Shown: positions 21,801-33,419 of the stretch, one piece after another
How positions within the stretch are numbered: the stretch's first letter is position 1
Layout: each line of letters begins with the position of its first letter
DNA from: Flaveria trinervia
Taxonomy: Eukaryota; Streptophyta; Magnoliopsida; Asterales; Asteraceae
DNA: 64,000 nucleotides
Assembly (NCBI GenBank): GCA_025506515.1
Contig: CM046452.1
Span: 68,918,665 to 68,982,664, forward strand
Direction: 5' to 3'
Program-made: the position numbers and the translations under genes
Notes under the pieces: model-generated
What the model was told of the DNA's origin: nothing
Seen by the model: the letters and a program-made list of their open reading frames with translations, nothing else
The model's database searches: none

Positions 21801-23331
21801 TGGTCTCATTTTAAGAAATTCGTGATAAGAGACAATCGTTTGACACTTTGGGAGAATTTGATACCGATCCGTTTAGATGTCAACGAGACCACCATGCTGC
21901 TACAAAATTTGAGGACTGAAAGTGACATCAAGACTAGTATTTTAGAGGCTCAATAAGCGGTTCAACAATAAGGAAGAATGAGTGAGGAATTGGAACATTA
22001 TCTTCTAGCTCAACTACAAACGAACCAAATGGGTTGATATATGTCACAAATCCAATTTGGGTACCGAATCTTGATAATCTTCGTACCTTTGTCATGAATG
22101 AAGCTCATCAAACTCATTATTCTGTTCATCCTAGCTCAGATAAGATGTAATGGACCTGCGTAGTCAATATCAGTGGCCTGGAATGAAGAAAGACATAGCG
22201 ACTTATGTAGCTATACCAAGGTTAAAGCCACATCAACGTCCAAGTGGATTACTTGAACAACCCGAGATTCTTTTGTGGAAATCGGAACACATATCCATGG
22301 ACTTCATAACTAAACTACACCGTACCTCTCGTGGTCATGATAGCATATGGGTGATCATTGACCGAATGACCAAGTTGGCACATTTTATACCCATATGTGA
22401 CAGTTACAAAACATCAAACTTGGCTCGTATATATATTGATGAAATTATGTCATCATGGGGTACCTTTGCACATCATATCCAACCAAGACGCTCGCTTCAC
22501 TTTGCATTTTTGGTCATCTATGGAAGAACTGTTGGGTACTCAATTAGATCTAAGCATGGCTTACCATCCTCAAACGGACGGTCAAACTAAGCGAACCATC
22601 CAAACCTTGGACGATTTGCTACGTCTTTGTGTGCTTGACATTGGTGGTGACTGGGATACGCATTTACCGCTCGCGGAATTTTCATATAATAATAGTTATC
22701 ACTCGAGTATCAAGATGGCACCTTTCGAAGTGCTTTATGGTCGTAAATGTCGTTGACCGATTTGCTAGACCGATATTGGTGAGAACTTCATCACTGGTCC
22801 TGACTTATACAAGAAACGACCAACAAAGTCTCCATTATTCTCAAGAACTTTAAAGTGGCAAGAAGTCGACAAAAGAGCTATGCCAATAAGCGACGCAAGC
22901 CATTGGAATTCCAGGTTGGGATATGGTTTTCTTAAGGTATTTTCATGGAAGGGCGTTGTTCTCTTAGGAAAGAAGGAGAAACTAGCTCCAAGCTTTGTAG
23001 GACCTTTCAAGATTCTGAAAAGGATCGGGAAAGTGGCTTAGAAACTAGAATTACTTTTCAACCTTAATGGAGTTCATCCTGTTTTCCATGTCTTAAATTA
23101 AAGAAAGTGTTTGGCTGACAAAAGCCTACATGTCCCGTTGGATAACATCCAGATCGACGAGTCATTACACTTTGTTGAGAAACCCGTTGAAGTCATGGAT
23201 CGCATTATGAAGAAGACTAGAACCACAACTACCTTAATCATCAAGGTTTGTTGGCAGAATAAGCATGGAGCTGAGTTTACTTGGGAGCGCAAGGAGCATA
23301 TGAAGAAAAAGTACCCGCTTTTGTTAGTATA
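21801..23331 (+). pseudogene. Gypsy-1 integrase and chromodomain
   Basis: The zinc-domain histidines are in EAHQTHYSVH (about 22100). The expected CxxC pair after ATYVA is missing because of a short deletion near 22215. Core blocks are HISMDFITKL (22288), WVIIDRMTKLAHF and a D-A-R-F region (about 22480), then HPQTDGQTKRTIQTL (22569), whose Glu position is replaced (QTKRT instead of QSERT). The NNSYHSSIKMAPFEVLYGR block ends near 22750. The C-terminal part (22760-23100) is frameshifted. A chromodomain-like end is open at 23111-23331 (EVMDRIMKK, CWQNKHGAEFTWERKEHM), which would direct insertion to marked chromatin. Confidence 0.82.
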
Positions 23332-23531
23332 GTTTCATTCCAAATTTCGAGACGAAATTCTTATAAGTTCGGGAGACTGTAACATCTCGTAATTTCCGTT
23401 AATAAAAAAATTAGCATTGTTAATTCTTGTATGGACCATTGTTGTCAATTATAAATGTTACTTATGGTTACTTCTTTGTTTGTCCTTAAATCATTAATTT
23501 GAAAGATAATAATTTGATTATTAAATTAAAC

Positions 23532-23586
23532 ATAATAATAATAATAATAATAAACTAAATGATAATAAAAATAATAATAACTAAAA

Positions 23587-23618
<32 letters not shown>

Positions 23619-23632
23619 GAAGTAATAATTTA
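23532..23632. repeat. (AAT)n microsatellites
   Basis: Two runs of perfect AAT triplets (23532-23553 and 23588-23618) are joined by degenerate AT-rich triplets. They lie inside the Gypsy-1 LTR. Confidence 0.9.
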
Positions 23633-24500
23633 TAAATAATTGATAAGTTATAATTAGTTAAAACTTAAAGTTTAATTAAGTTCAAGGGGCCTTATTGTCA
23701 ATTTAGAAACTTTAAATATAAAGTTTGTGCATAAAATAATAAGAATAAAACTGAAGGGACCATTTGTGTAACATTTCAAAACCCAAACCCTCTTTTTCAT
23801 TTAAACCCCGTATTTCCGGTGGACTCTGGCCAAAGTCCAGCGAACCTAAAACCGGCAAAACCCGTCGAATCGTGACTCCAATCCGTTCCAAATCGTTTCG
23901 AGGGCATGCTTCGAACTTGAATGCACACTTTAATTATGTTTTAAACACCAGTTGCAAACCTAAACGATTTCATAACCAAACTCTTTTAATCTCATAGTCG
24001 GTCGACCATTAAAAGCTAATAACAAACAAATTAACTAAACCTAACCGATCATTTATCTAACTCTAAATATTCACAACTTCCAATTTCACCTGAAACACAC
24101 ACAAACATCGCATTCGATCAACACTTCTATTGCGACCTGCAACTCTTTTGAGGACCATGACCAAGCTTTCTAACTTACAATTCATAGGGGCTTATAGTTG
24201 TGAACATCCCCTGAAACTTCACATGAATTTAATTTGGTTATCATCGCCATTTGAACATCAATTGAACATGACATTAGTTGCGACTCTTCTTCATCGATTC
24301 TTGTCGAGTTAAACTTCAAACCGGGTAATTAAAACCACCTAAACACTCAATTCTACATGGGAACAAAAGCCCCATGTTTATTATAGTAATCGGATTTGAT
24401 TTGGTATTCAATTTGAATCAAAATGAAAATAAGGTAATTGAGAATTTGGGAGTCTTTAAAACCATGTTTTGAAGTTTAAATTCCATCTTTAATTGCAGCC

Positions 24501-24572
24501 AAGACCCTTAGCTTATTGGTAAACTACATCCATGTCCAACCAGAGGTCCCAGGTTTGATCCCGGGCAACCTC
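24501..24572 (+). other. tRNA-like A/B box pair inside Gypsy-1 LTR
   Basis: TTAGCTTATTGG (24508-24519) resembles an A box and GGTTTGATCCC (24552-24562) a B box, with starts 44 nt apart as in tRNA genes. This copy is more degraded than the one at 14237-14291 (TTTGATCCC instead of TTCGAACCC). There is no acceptor stem. It may be a SINE-like relic captured by the LTR. Confidence 0.5.
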
Positions 24573-25909
24573 ACTTATTTTTAAGGGCTTTTTAGCCTTT
24601 AAAAAAATATAGAAAATTTTCTACAAATTAAAAAAATGATTTGTAAACATTGCTTATTTTTTTAAAAAGCCTTCTATTTATTTTCTGTAAAATTTATTTT
24701 AATACTTTAACAAATATTTATAAAATCTTATTAACAAATGTGGTACTTAGTTTTTTATAAATTAGATCTTTAATAATAATTTAAATCATTAAATTATTAT
24801 TTGTCACTATATTAATTTTAGTGATGGATTAATCATAATATTTATAGAATTTATCTACATTTTATAATTAAATTCCACAAATTTTTATAAAAGATTAATT
24901 CGTTTAAAAATTATATAAAATGTACATTTTTCTGTTACTAGACTATAATGTATGCATAATCTCACTAATTAGCTTTATTTATTTATAAAAATCCCCAAAC
25001 TTCTTATCAAAACCCTAGTTCACATTAAAATTCTAATCTTATGATTAAACTTAAACTTGTAATAATACGTTTAGGTATCTTGTAAAGGAACTCGTTGGAA
25101 CGTCGTTTAATTTTTATTACCATCTTATACATTTATACATCAAGTGAGTTTTCTATGTGAGTTTTCCATACCCTTTTTACTTTATTCCACACCTTTTTGG
25201 GGTGAAACATGTTAGACTTATCAACTTACACTTATAAACGTTTTATACTTGTAACGCACATACTGTTTATACGTATATTTTGTCATGGTTATTTGTATTA
25301 TTATGAACTTTATATGAGAAACATTATATATTGACAATCATTAACTATTGCTAGCCTTGCGACATCATATATCTATGGTCCTGACAAACCTATTTGGTGC
25401 TAAAGCCGATGTATTGCCGGCTCCTCATGACGTATGACTTGTTCATCATGGGAACCAAGTACACTTAGCTAATGGTTATAAACTTGTAATCTTAATCTTG
25501 GTCAAGGTTTGATTCTAGCTATATGTGTTCTATAAACTTGCATAATTCATAACCATTGACATGAATTGCTAGTAGTACATATTTTGATATATTTATGTAT
25601 ATTAAACCCTTGAAAACTCACCAACTTTCATAGTTGAGCCTTTATTTTTGTCATATTTCGGGAAATTCTCAATTTTGATATCATCTCTTGAAGTTTGCTC
25701 ACATCTAGGATTTGGACCTAGATTAATGAATAAATTGTCTTGGATTTATCTTGTGTTATGTTATTTCCTGTTTAAGACTCTTGGTTGTAATTTGCATACT
25801 TTGAAACTTATGATAATAATATTTAGATAAAATGATTACGTTATGTAGCTGTGAACAATCTTAACCCTCACATCTCGACGATTTCCATCGTTAAGGTTAG
25901 GGTGTGACA

Positions 25910-26247
25910 ACTAATTCCAATAAGATTCAAACACCAAATTAGTTATTCAAGATATATGCTTAGATCATTATAAGTATGGTAATTCCTTAATTACAGTGGC
26001 CAAGTGTAATTAACTACTTACCTTATCCTTCTGTCGCAAGCAATCACTATCCTAACACATATCAGTTTTCAAATCTACAAGCACATAAAACAGATAGCAC
26101 ACACACAAAATCCTAGTTGTACATGAAAATTTTTACATGATGGCACATAGCTACTTGGATTGACATCCTTCATTTGGTCCCATTTTTCAGTTTAGGCTTT
26201 GAAAAATACTTACCCATTTCTCTTAAACTTTGGCTCTGATACCAACT
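25910..26247 (-). mobile_element. Gypsy-2 leader with primer site (minus strand)
   Basis: On the minus strand, TTGGTATCAGAGCCA (26231-26245) is an exact tRNA-Met primer site, two bases from the LTR end at 26248. The next ~320 bp are untranslated leader without an ORF. The element is cut at 25909/25910, where the Gypsy-1 LTR ends, so its gag and pol are absent. Confidence 0.82.
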
Positions 26248-28146
26248 TGTAAGGCCCCGTTCCCGAGAAGCTAGACACTTTGTTAATCATAGCATAAAAC
26301 AATTTTAATAACAAAACAATGTAGCGGATTAAACTAAGCATTCACTTAAAACTTATTGTTCATATCGTAATCATACATTTGTTTTTCAATTGTAATGAAA
26401 ACATAGTACTTTTTATTAAAGTACATGAAAAGATTTCATAAATAGAAATGCCATCCATTGTCCTCCAAGTAGCCCCTAACCGGGTGCCATCCTCAGCATC
26501 AACATTTACCTTTCAACTATCAAGCATAAAAGTCAGCTTTGCTGAGTGAGTTCTAGTTTTAGTTAATATAAGAAAGTATAAACTTTATTCGTCATATAAT
26601 GACCATGCATATATCGTAATGCATAACATTTTGTGTCATAATAATTATGTTTATTATCTTTCATTCTTTCATTATCTTTCACTTCATCATAAACGAGATT
26701 GCACAAAGCAAGAGCTCCATGTTGATTAACAACAAATGTCAATCCATGCAGGTACACATCATCATGGTAGCTAACCACCGACAGTTGATCCACACTGCAA
26801 GGCACATAGCCCGCTCATGAATACGGATCCTTCTACTCAGATAAGTGAAGTCTATCATAATGCTTCCAAGACTTTCCATCATCATACAGGCCCCAGTAAC
26901 ATTCATTAAGTTTCATTTTTCATAAGTATAATCTTCCACTTTAATATATAATACTTAACTTAAAGAGTACACAACATAACAAGTACAATCAATCATAAAA
27001 CACAACCTTCCCTCCACGAGACAGTGGAGGTTCAGGGGCAGCAACCCCTAAAAGCGGGGTCCTAGGGCCAGCAGCCCCTAGTGGGGTCCAAGGGGCAATG
27101 CCCCTAGTGAGGTCCAAGGGGTCCTAGGGGTAACAACCCCTAGTGGGTCCAAATTTTGGCTTAGAGTGAAGAAATTTTATTTTTAAATATTTATATAGCA
27201 TCTTTTGTTATAGAAAAATCGATATTCTTGTTAAAACCTCTTACAATCTTGGTCATTTAAAAACGTATATTTAGTATGCATAATAACCCCAAGCCATGAA
27301 AAACCTAGCAAATAAGGGGATCTAGAACTTACTAGGATATCATGAGTAGTTTCTAAACTAACCTATCTAAGCTAGGATCATAATTCACAACCTAAAGATA
27401 AGTTAACACTCAAAGTGGTTAATTTCTGCCTAAATTTTCTACTAATTTCGCTACAAATTTTGCTGCCAGATAAGCATATTCGCTGGCGGTTTCGCTGCCA
27501 GCTTCGCATGGCAGTTTTGCTGCCAGTTTCACATGGTAGTTTTGCACAACTTTCGTTGGAATTCCATGGCTGCGAATTTACCTGCAAAACTTTAGTTTCA
27601 TTGAAAACTCATAGTTTCGCAACTTGAATATGCAATTTCGCTTGAAGAGGATACAATTTCACAAATTGAGCTGAAATGAAGAACCAACCTATTTTTAACC
27701 CAAAATCGCAACTTTTTATGTCCAAACCTTAGTTTATCATCTATGAAGATATATCTAAGCTTTTTGCATGTTTTCATATGTAAAAATTTGACCTTTATGC
27801 GATTCTTTGCAACTTTTCAAAACCAAAAACCCAAGAATCTGGGTTTGATCTACAAAGGGGTTTAGAGGTTGATTCTTATCTGGATTTCATGTTCCTTTCT
27901 TGTGGTCTGATGCTCAATCACCCAAATCTTCAATCCCTTAACCTTTGAGGTTTTGAATCCTGAGTTTTCTTCACTTTCTCTTTCTACTCTCTCTCTCTCT
28001 CCCTCTAGAACTTGGTTTCTAGGGTTACAAATAAGGAAGATGATGGTTGATTAGGTGGTTAAAGGGATGATTATGGGCCCTTAATCACTTAGGCTCTTGT
28101 CCATAAGCCTAATTTAGCCCATAACTCATTTCCTTTCTTTATTTTT
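26248..28146 (-). repeat. Gypsy-2 5' LTR, larger segment
   Basis: Its plus-strand left edge is TGTAAGGCCCCG, next to the primer site, so this is the 3' end of a minus-strand 5' LTR. It is interrupted at 28146 by Copia-B and resumes at 40610-40677. It matches 2483-4230. It contains a GC-rich inverted-repeat minisatellite (27030-27152), degenerate TTCGCTGCCA decamers (27426-27620) and a CT run (27986-28006). No gene is seen. Confidence 0.85.
27030..27152. repeat. GC-rich palindromic minisatellite in Gypsy-2 LTR
   Basis: There are five tandem degenerate units built on GGGGTCCTAGGGGCAGCAGCC-like blocks. Each contains a small inverted repeat (for example GGGGCAATGCCCC and AGGGGTAACAACCCCT). The related LTR at 3479-3546 has about two to three units, so unit number varies between copies. 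Confidence 0.75.
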
Positions 28147-28994
28147 TGTCAGATCTTGAAAGGCTGATGCAACCAAAACCAAATACTTGGACTATTTTTG
28201 TTGCTACTTATAAAGGACTTCTGAATCTAAGTATGGACTTCCGAAGGAAACGGAGTTCTTCCGAGGACAAAGTGCAAGATCATCTTCCGACGAAAAAGCG
28301 CCAACTTCCGAATACAAAGTCTTCTCTTCCAAAGTTCAAGACTTGGATGAATTCAAAGACAATGACTTTTGAAGAAGAAGTACTCAAGCCACGGAAAAAG
28401 CAGCCTCTTCCGAAGTATAAAAGGCTTCATAAGAAATTGTTCTTCTTAAGCCAGTTAACCTTCAGAAGATGCTGCTATGGACCAGTGGACGTAAGTATGG
28501 TTCTCTGACACTCCACTACAGACCTCTGATACTTAATGGCATTTTTCCAAAAGGCCATGTAGTTGATAATACTTTATTCCAGTGTTCACCTTTGTTTGTT
28601 AGTATAGTTGCTAACTTTAGTTGGTGACAAAAGTTAAGTCATGAACATGTCATGACTACCATATCTTAGATAAGACATTATCTAAGATACCTTAACTGTA
28701 GCTTTGTAGTATCTACTTTAGTTATAGGATTTCAGCTGGTATCACAGTTTAACCGGCTGTAGGTGATAGTTTATATAGTGTCTCTATGTAAGTCTTGTAT
28801 CATGCTTGTAAGAGTCTTGTTAACTTTAAGTTGAGAAATAATATATGCAAGTACCATGAAAATTATTTCTTTGTCTTCTTAAGTTACTTAGTATATTATA
28901 ATCAACTCTTTTAGAGATTCTGCTTCATCATAAACGTGTGAGTACAAGTGAGTTTGAGAGAAAACCAAGTGTTTAGTGACATATATGGATCCCA
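28147..28994 (+). repeat. Copia-B 5' LTR
   Basis: It runs from TGTCAGATCTTG to GGATCCCA. A TTCCGAAG-like cluster occupies 28220-28450 (perfect copies near 28227 and 28408, and variants near 28246, 28271 and 28299). A TATATAG box lies near 28770 after an ACCGGCTGTAGG block. It differs from the 3' LTR by many substitutions and small indels, so the insertion is not recent. Confidence 0.9.
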
Positions 28995-28998
28995 TAAT

Positions 28999-29010
28999 TG
29001 GTATAAGAGC
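28999..29010 (+). other. Copia-B primer-binding site
   Basis: TGGTATAAGAGC lies four bases after the 5' LTR end. It is one mismatch from the initiator tRNA-Met primer site. Confidence 0.82.
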
Positions 29011-29085
29011 TTTTTAGGCTCTTGATTGTGTTATCTTACCATCCAAATCAAGTTGTTTTCACTCCTCCCTTCACCACACTCTAAA

Positions 29086-31140
29086 ATGGCCCTTATTCAG
29101 AAATCTGAAGTTGAGATGGCGACGATGACTAAAGCACCTATCATCACCCCTGAAAACGTTAGACAATAGAGTAGACACATAGAAGGTTTCATCAGATACC
29201 TTGATGGTAAAATGTGGTTGTCTATCATCAGTGGTCCTTACAAGCCCAAGGTTGTTGCACCTGGACGAAACAGTGCCATGATCGAGAAGGCTGTTGAAGA
29301 CTACTCTGATGAAGATCAGAAGAAGATGGACATAGACAGCAATGCTATGACGGCTCTTATGATGGGAGAGACCCTCAGCCAGCAATACTTCATGTACATG
29401 GATCTTATTGTTTCCCTTCAGTTTGTGGGAGTTACCATTGACTTGAGAGATCTCTCAAGAAAATTCATGAGTGCACTCCCAAATGAGTAGATGTTCTACT
29501 GTGTCTCCATCAAAAGGACAGAGAATCTAAACTCCCTCACCATGATTGAACTATACGACATTCTTGATGGAAACCGAGTAGAGATAGAAAACAAAAGGGG
29601 TCATCCGATGAGCAAACCCTCAAGCCTTCTTGCTAGCAACACTTTAATGGTTATTGAAGGCTCAAGACCCAACCAACCTAAGTAATACCTCACTTACTCT
29701 CAACAACCATCCTATTCAATAGGACCTTACATCATATTTCCTAAGAGTCCAAGGTCTCAATAGGATCAACAAGGTTCTTTCCATGACAGTTGTGCCTTTA
29801 TCTCAGGAAATGGGCACTCTGGTGATTATCAGCTCTTTTTGATGATCCAGAGTGCTTCAACCCATATGATGTGGAGTACGTGGACATAATCCAACAAATG
29901 GCTCTGCTTACCTATATAGCAAATAAGTTCTTCAACAGAACTGAAAGGAAATTCCCTCAAAACCAAGCCAACAGCAAGTTCGAGTTTGACAAAACCAAGG
30001 CAAAGTGTTACAACTGTAACTAACTTGTTCATTTTACTTGGAAATGCAAGGCTCCCAAGTCAAATCCGGGAAACTCTCATGCCTCCTTACAAGCCTCTAC
30101 ACCTAAAGCCCTTGGGAAGTCATCTGAAACAGTAGCTATAGCTCAAGAAGTTGACCGGAGCTTTTTGGTACAGGATGTGACTTCTATCAAGCACACATAG
30201 CCGGAATAGATTAAAACAAGGTATATGAACATCTTTGCACTCCATCTTGTATTGCTAAGGTAAAACTATATCAAGACTATAATATGACATTGAGTATTTA
30301 AATATATTAAAATCTAACTTTCAAAGAGCTGAATCTAACTATGAAAGAAATATTGAAGAGTTAGAAAAAATTGTCTCTTTTAAAACATGAACACACAAAC
30401 TACAAGACTCAAATAAAGGATATAATATCCAAATTGTCTAAGGCTCAAGCCTAACTTGTCTCAACTGAGGCTCAAGCCAGGAAGCATGCTATCTTAGAGC
30501 AAAACTTTCAAGCCATCATTGTATCATCCTCTCATTCAAAACTTTTTTATCAAAACAAAGGTGGGTTGGGGACCAATGAAATTGCTCCACCACATTCTTA
30601 TGAGTCTATTAGACAACCAAGATATGGCACTAAAGAGCAAGAAGTCCCATCTAATGACCCACCTTCTCATGAGTCAAAGAGTGATGCAAGTGTGGAGACC
30701 ATCACGAGGAAGATCCATGTAAACCATACCCCTCTTACTAGTGATTACCAACCTCTTACTACCAAAGCCAGAAGAAACCAAGCTAACGCAGCCAGAAAAA
30801 CTGCCAAGAAAGTGGCTGAATCAAAGCTGAATATTGACCCAAATCAAAAGGGTGTGTTCATCTCAGCTAGATTCCAGGTGGTGGGAAATTCTGAACCTGG
30901 AATAGTGTGTAGTACCAGCACACCTATCCAACAAAAGGATCAGAAGGGAAAGGGAAAGATTGTTGTTGAAGACAAGAAGACCAAGAAACAACAGCCTTCA
31001 TTTTCCCAGAAGGTTAACATTGCAGCATAATGTGTGGCGTGCAAAGCCACATTGTCAAAGATTGTTATTACAATCCTGCTAGCACACATTATGCAAATAA
31101 TGTTAAGAAAGAAGGAGTCAGGGAAGGATTCTCATTTGGA
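29086..31140 (+). pseudogene. Copia-B gag
   Basis: I place the start at the ATG at 29086 (MALIQKSEVEMA). A TAG at 29167-29169 breaks it. The capsid core reads open at 29212-29490 (MWLSIISGPYKP, SDEDQKKMDIDSNAMTAL, GETLSQQYFMYMDL, RKFMSALPNE). Between NAMTAL and GETLSQQ about 30 residues found in other UBN2 gags, including the AKQLWD-like block, are deleted. The first CCHC knuckle at 30006-30047 has a TAA (30021-30023) inside it. The second, at 31033-31065 (CGVQSHIVKDC), lacks a proper first cysteine pair. A Lys/Gln-rich segment (30566-31030) joins them. It is the same long Sirevirus layout as Copia-A. Confidence 0.8.
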
Positions 31141-31918
31141 CCCTATCAAATGGTCTAAGTGATGAAAAAGGGAAAGCTTGCTTCCAAAGAAAGGTTGCTT
31201 TCAGAAGAACATCCTTCTTCCGAAGGGAAAATGGGTTCGGAAGCTAAAGTTGTGAAGACTCAGAAAGCCAAGAGATTCCCCATCAAACCATCCTAGAAGA
31301 AGACTGCTTCGGAAGAGAATGTGCTGAAGGCTTTTTCCTAGAAGAAAGAAGCTTCGAAAGAATGTCATGCTGCTCAAGCTTCAACAAGCTCATCTTCTAT
31401 GATCAACCAAGGGATGGAATAGAAGATCAAAGAAGATTCTGCAGCCCAAGCCTCCCCTTCACAACACTTATTGAACCCCCATGCATTAATATTGGTTAAA
31501 TAAAATCCACATTGGAAGAGCTCAAGTCCAACAAGGCTTGGGTTTCCAATAAAAACTAACTTTTTCACCTTATGTACAGGGACATCCATATGACATGAAC
31601 AATAATGTGTGGATTGTAGACAGTGGATGCTCCAGGAACATGATTGGGAACAGATCTCTCCTTCAACAATTTCAACATTTTGATGTATGTCCTATTCAGT
31701 GTGGAGGTAAGGCTGGAGGATACATTTCCGGTAGACGGAGTGTATCCAACGACAAGTTAAAGGTTGACAAAGTACACTTTGTCAAACAACTTGAACATAA
31801 TCTTTTAAGTGTTTCTCAATTCTGTGATCAAAAGCACCAAATGCTTTTCACACAATATGAGTGAATTATCCTCTAACCTGGGATGACCATTCTTCCGGAA
31901 CTAGTGCTTCTTAGATCT
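31141..31918 (+). pseudogene. Copia-B protease / pre-integrase region
   Basis: The protease domain is open at 31595-31863. The DSG active site is at 31619-31627 in WIVDSGCSRNM, followed by GNRSLLQQFQHF, GGYISGRRSV, KVHFVKQLEHNLLSVSQF and FTQYE, then a stop. The ~450 bp before it, a gag-pro linker, carry TTCCGAAG-type motifs at 31218-31225, 31236-31243 and 31307-31315, here inside a once-coding stretch. The protease would have matured Gag-Pol. Confidence 0.8.
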
Positions 31919-33333
31919 CCCAGGATAGAGGATATGTACAAGCTGGATATGAACTACGCTTCCCCACTAGGAGAAGTATCATGCTTTCTTTCCAAAGCTG
32001 ATGGTGATGAGTCAACATTATGGCATAAATGAATGTGTCATGTCAATTTTAAAACCATGAATAAATTGGTTAAAAAATAACTTGGTACATGGTTTGCCTA
32101 AAAAGGATTTTTTTCTGCAAAGATAATGTTGCATGCCTGAAAAGGAAGCAACACAAGTCATCTCGTAAATCCAAAGTTAACTCCATCACCACCCCATTAC
32201 ACTTATTGAATATAGATCTATTCGGTTCAACAAGTATAATGATCATTGGAAGGAAATCATATTGCCTTGTGATAGTTGATGGTTTTACAAGATTTACAAG
32301 GGTATTCTTTTTAAGAACTAAGGATGAAACTACTGAAAAGTTAAAATCTTTTATTCTTAAAATAGAAAATCAAATTGATTACAAGGTAAAAATAATCAAA
32401 TGTGATCAAGGGACTGAGTTCAAGAATCAAGTTCTTAACTCATTTTGTAACTCAAAAGGGATAGCCAGACAATACAGTGCTCCTAGAACTCCTCAACAAA
32501 ATGGTATTATTGTGAGAAAGAACAGGACACTTATTCAGGCTTCTCAGACTATGTTGGCTAATTCAAAGTTGCCTCTTACTTACAGGGCGGAGGCAGTCAG
32601 CACTGCATGCTATGTGCAGAACAGAGTTATTGTAGTTAAGCCACATGGAAAAACCCCTTATGATCTATGGAACAAGAGGCCACCATTAATTGGCTTTCCA
32701 AGGTCTTTTAGCAACAAGTGTACCATACTTAACATAAAAGACAATTTGGCAAAGTTTGCTGTAAAGTCAGATGATGCTATCGTTGTTGGATATTCCTCCA
32801 ACTCCATTGCTTATAGAGTTTATAACATCAAAAATCAACAATTTGAAGAATCATCCAACATTGTTGTAGATGAACACACTCCTTGTGTTAGGGGGAATGG
32901 GGGTGATTACATTTTTGACTTAGAATTGTTTCCCCAATTAAATCCATCTTGTGAGAATGTTTCAGCTAGAACAAGTCCCCGAAATGATCATGATCAAGTG
33001 TTTGAGTTGCCCATCCCATGTTCAAATTCTCTAAGAGTGACTAAAGATCCAGCTCCAACTATCATAAGATCAAGTAGCATAACTCTTTCAAGAGATAATG
33101 AAGCTTCAACCAGTGTTCCTTCAAGTGACTCTAAACAACACCAGATTGATAGAAGCAGTATTCTGAAAGAACAGGAAACTGTTAATGCTGCTTCTCAGCC
33201 AATCATTGATGATGATGTTTCACTTTCATTCAATCAGTCCTCATTGAATGACATTGAAACAATAGTTGGCCCAAGTGTTCATGCTCCTGAGCAAAATATG
33301 TCCAACTTGGATTATCTTTACAACTGGAAGTGA
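31919..33333 (+). pseudogene. Copia-B integrase with catalytic Glu replaced
   Basis: A broken zinc region precedes a long open frame (32089-33333, 414 codons). It contains the end of the HHCC region (CLKRKQHKSS), the core with NIDLFGSTS (first Asp), KCDQGTEFKN (second Asp), and then QQNGIIVRKNRTL. In that last block the third catalytic residue, Glu in copia integrases, is Val (GTG at 32512-32514). Later blocks are YRAEAVSTACYVQNR, LWNKRPPLIGFPRSF and VGYSSNSIAYRVYN, then a long Ser/Asp-rich tail (33000-33330). It is the longest intact pol frame in this element, but it should be inactive. Its length and open state suggest late decay. Confidence 0.87.
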
Positions 33334-33419
33334 TTCCTAGACTAAGGATTCAAACACTCATCCAGCTGAGAACATGAGAGGAGAAGTCTCTAAAGGTGTA
33401 AGAACAAGGGGACAAACTC

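Larger units (their letters stand above)
20513..25909 (+). mobile_element. Gypsy-1: 5'-truncated Ty3-gypsy chromovirus
   Basis: This holds the RT start, RNase H, integrase, chromodomain and a complete 3' LTR in normal order. Its 5' LTR, primer site, gag and protease are missing. A C-terminal chromodomain and a 2.5-kb LTR place it among plant chromoviruses of the Tekay/Del kind. A relative's LTR fragment lies inverted at 12915-15102. Confidence 0.82.
23378..25909 (+). repeat. Gypsy-1 3' LTR
   Basis: It runs from TGTAACATCTCG to GGGTGTGACA (2532 bp), just after a purine-rich stretch (TTCGGGAGAC) that serves as the polypurine tract. The inner end has an ACGAT/ATCGT hairpin (about 25877-25890). 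It contains (AAT)n microsatellites at 23532-23618 and a tRNA-like A/B box pair at 24508-24562. No protein-coding signal is seen. Confidence 0.88.

Noticed and set aside
25910..26247. Leader intron on the minus strand (GGTAAGTA-like donors)
   Set aside because: Donor-like sequences exist, but without downstream gag no acceptor or reading frame can support splicing.
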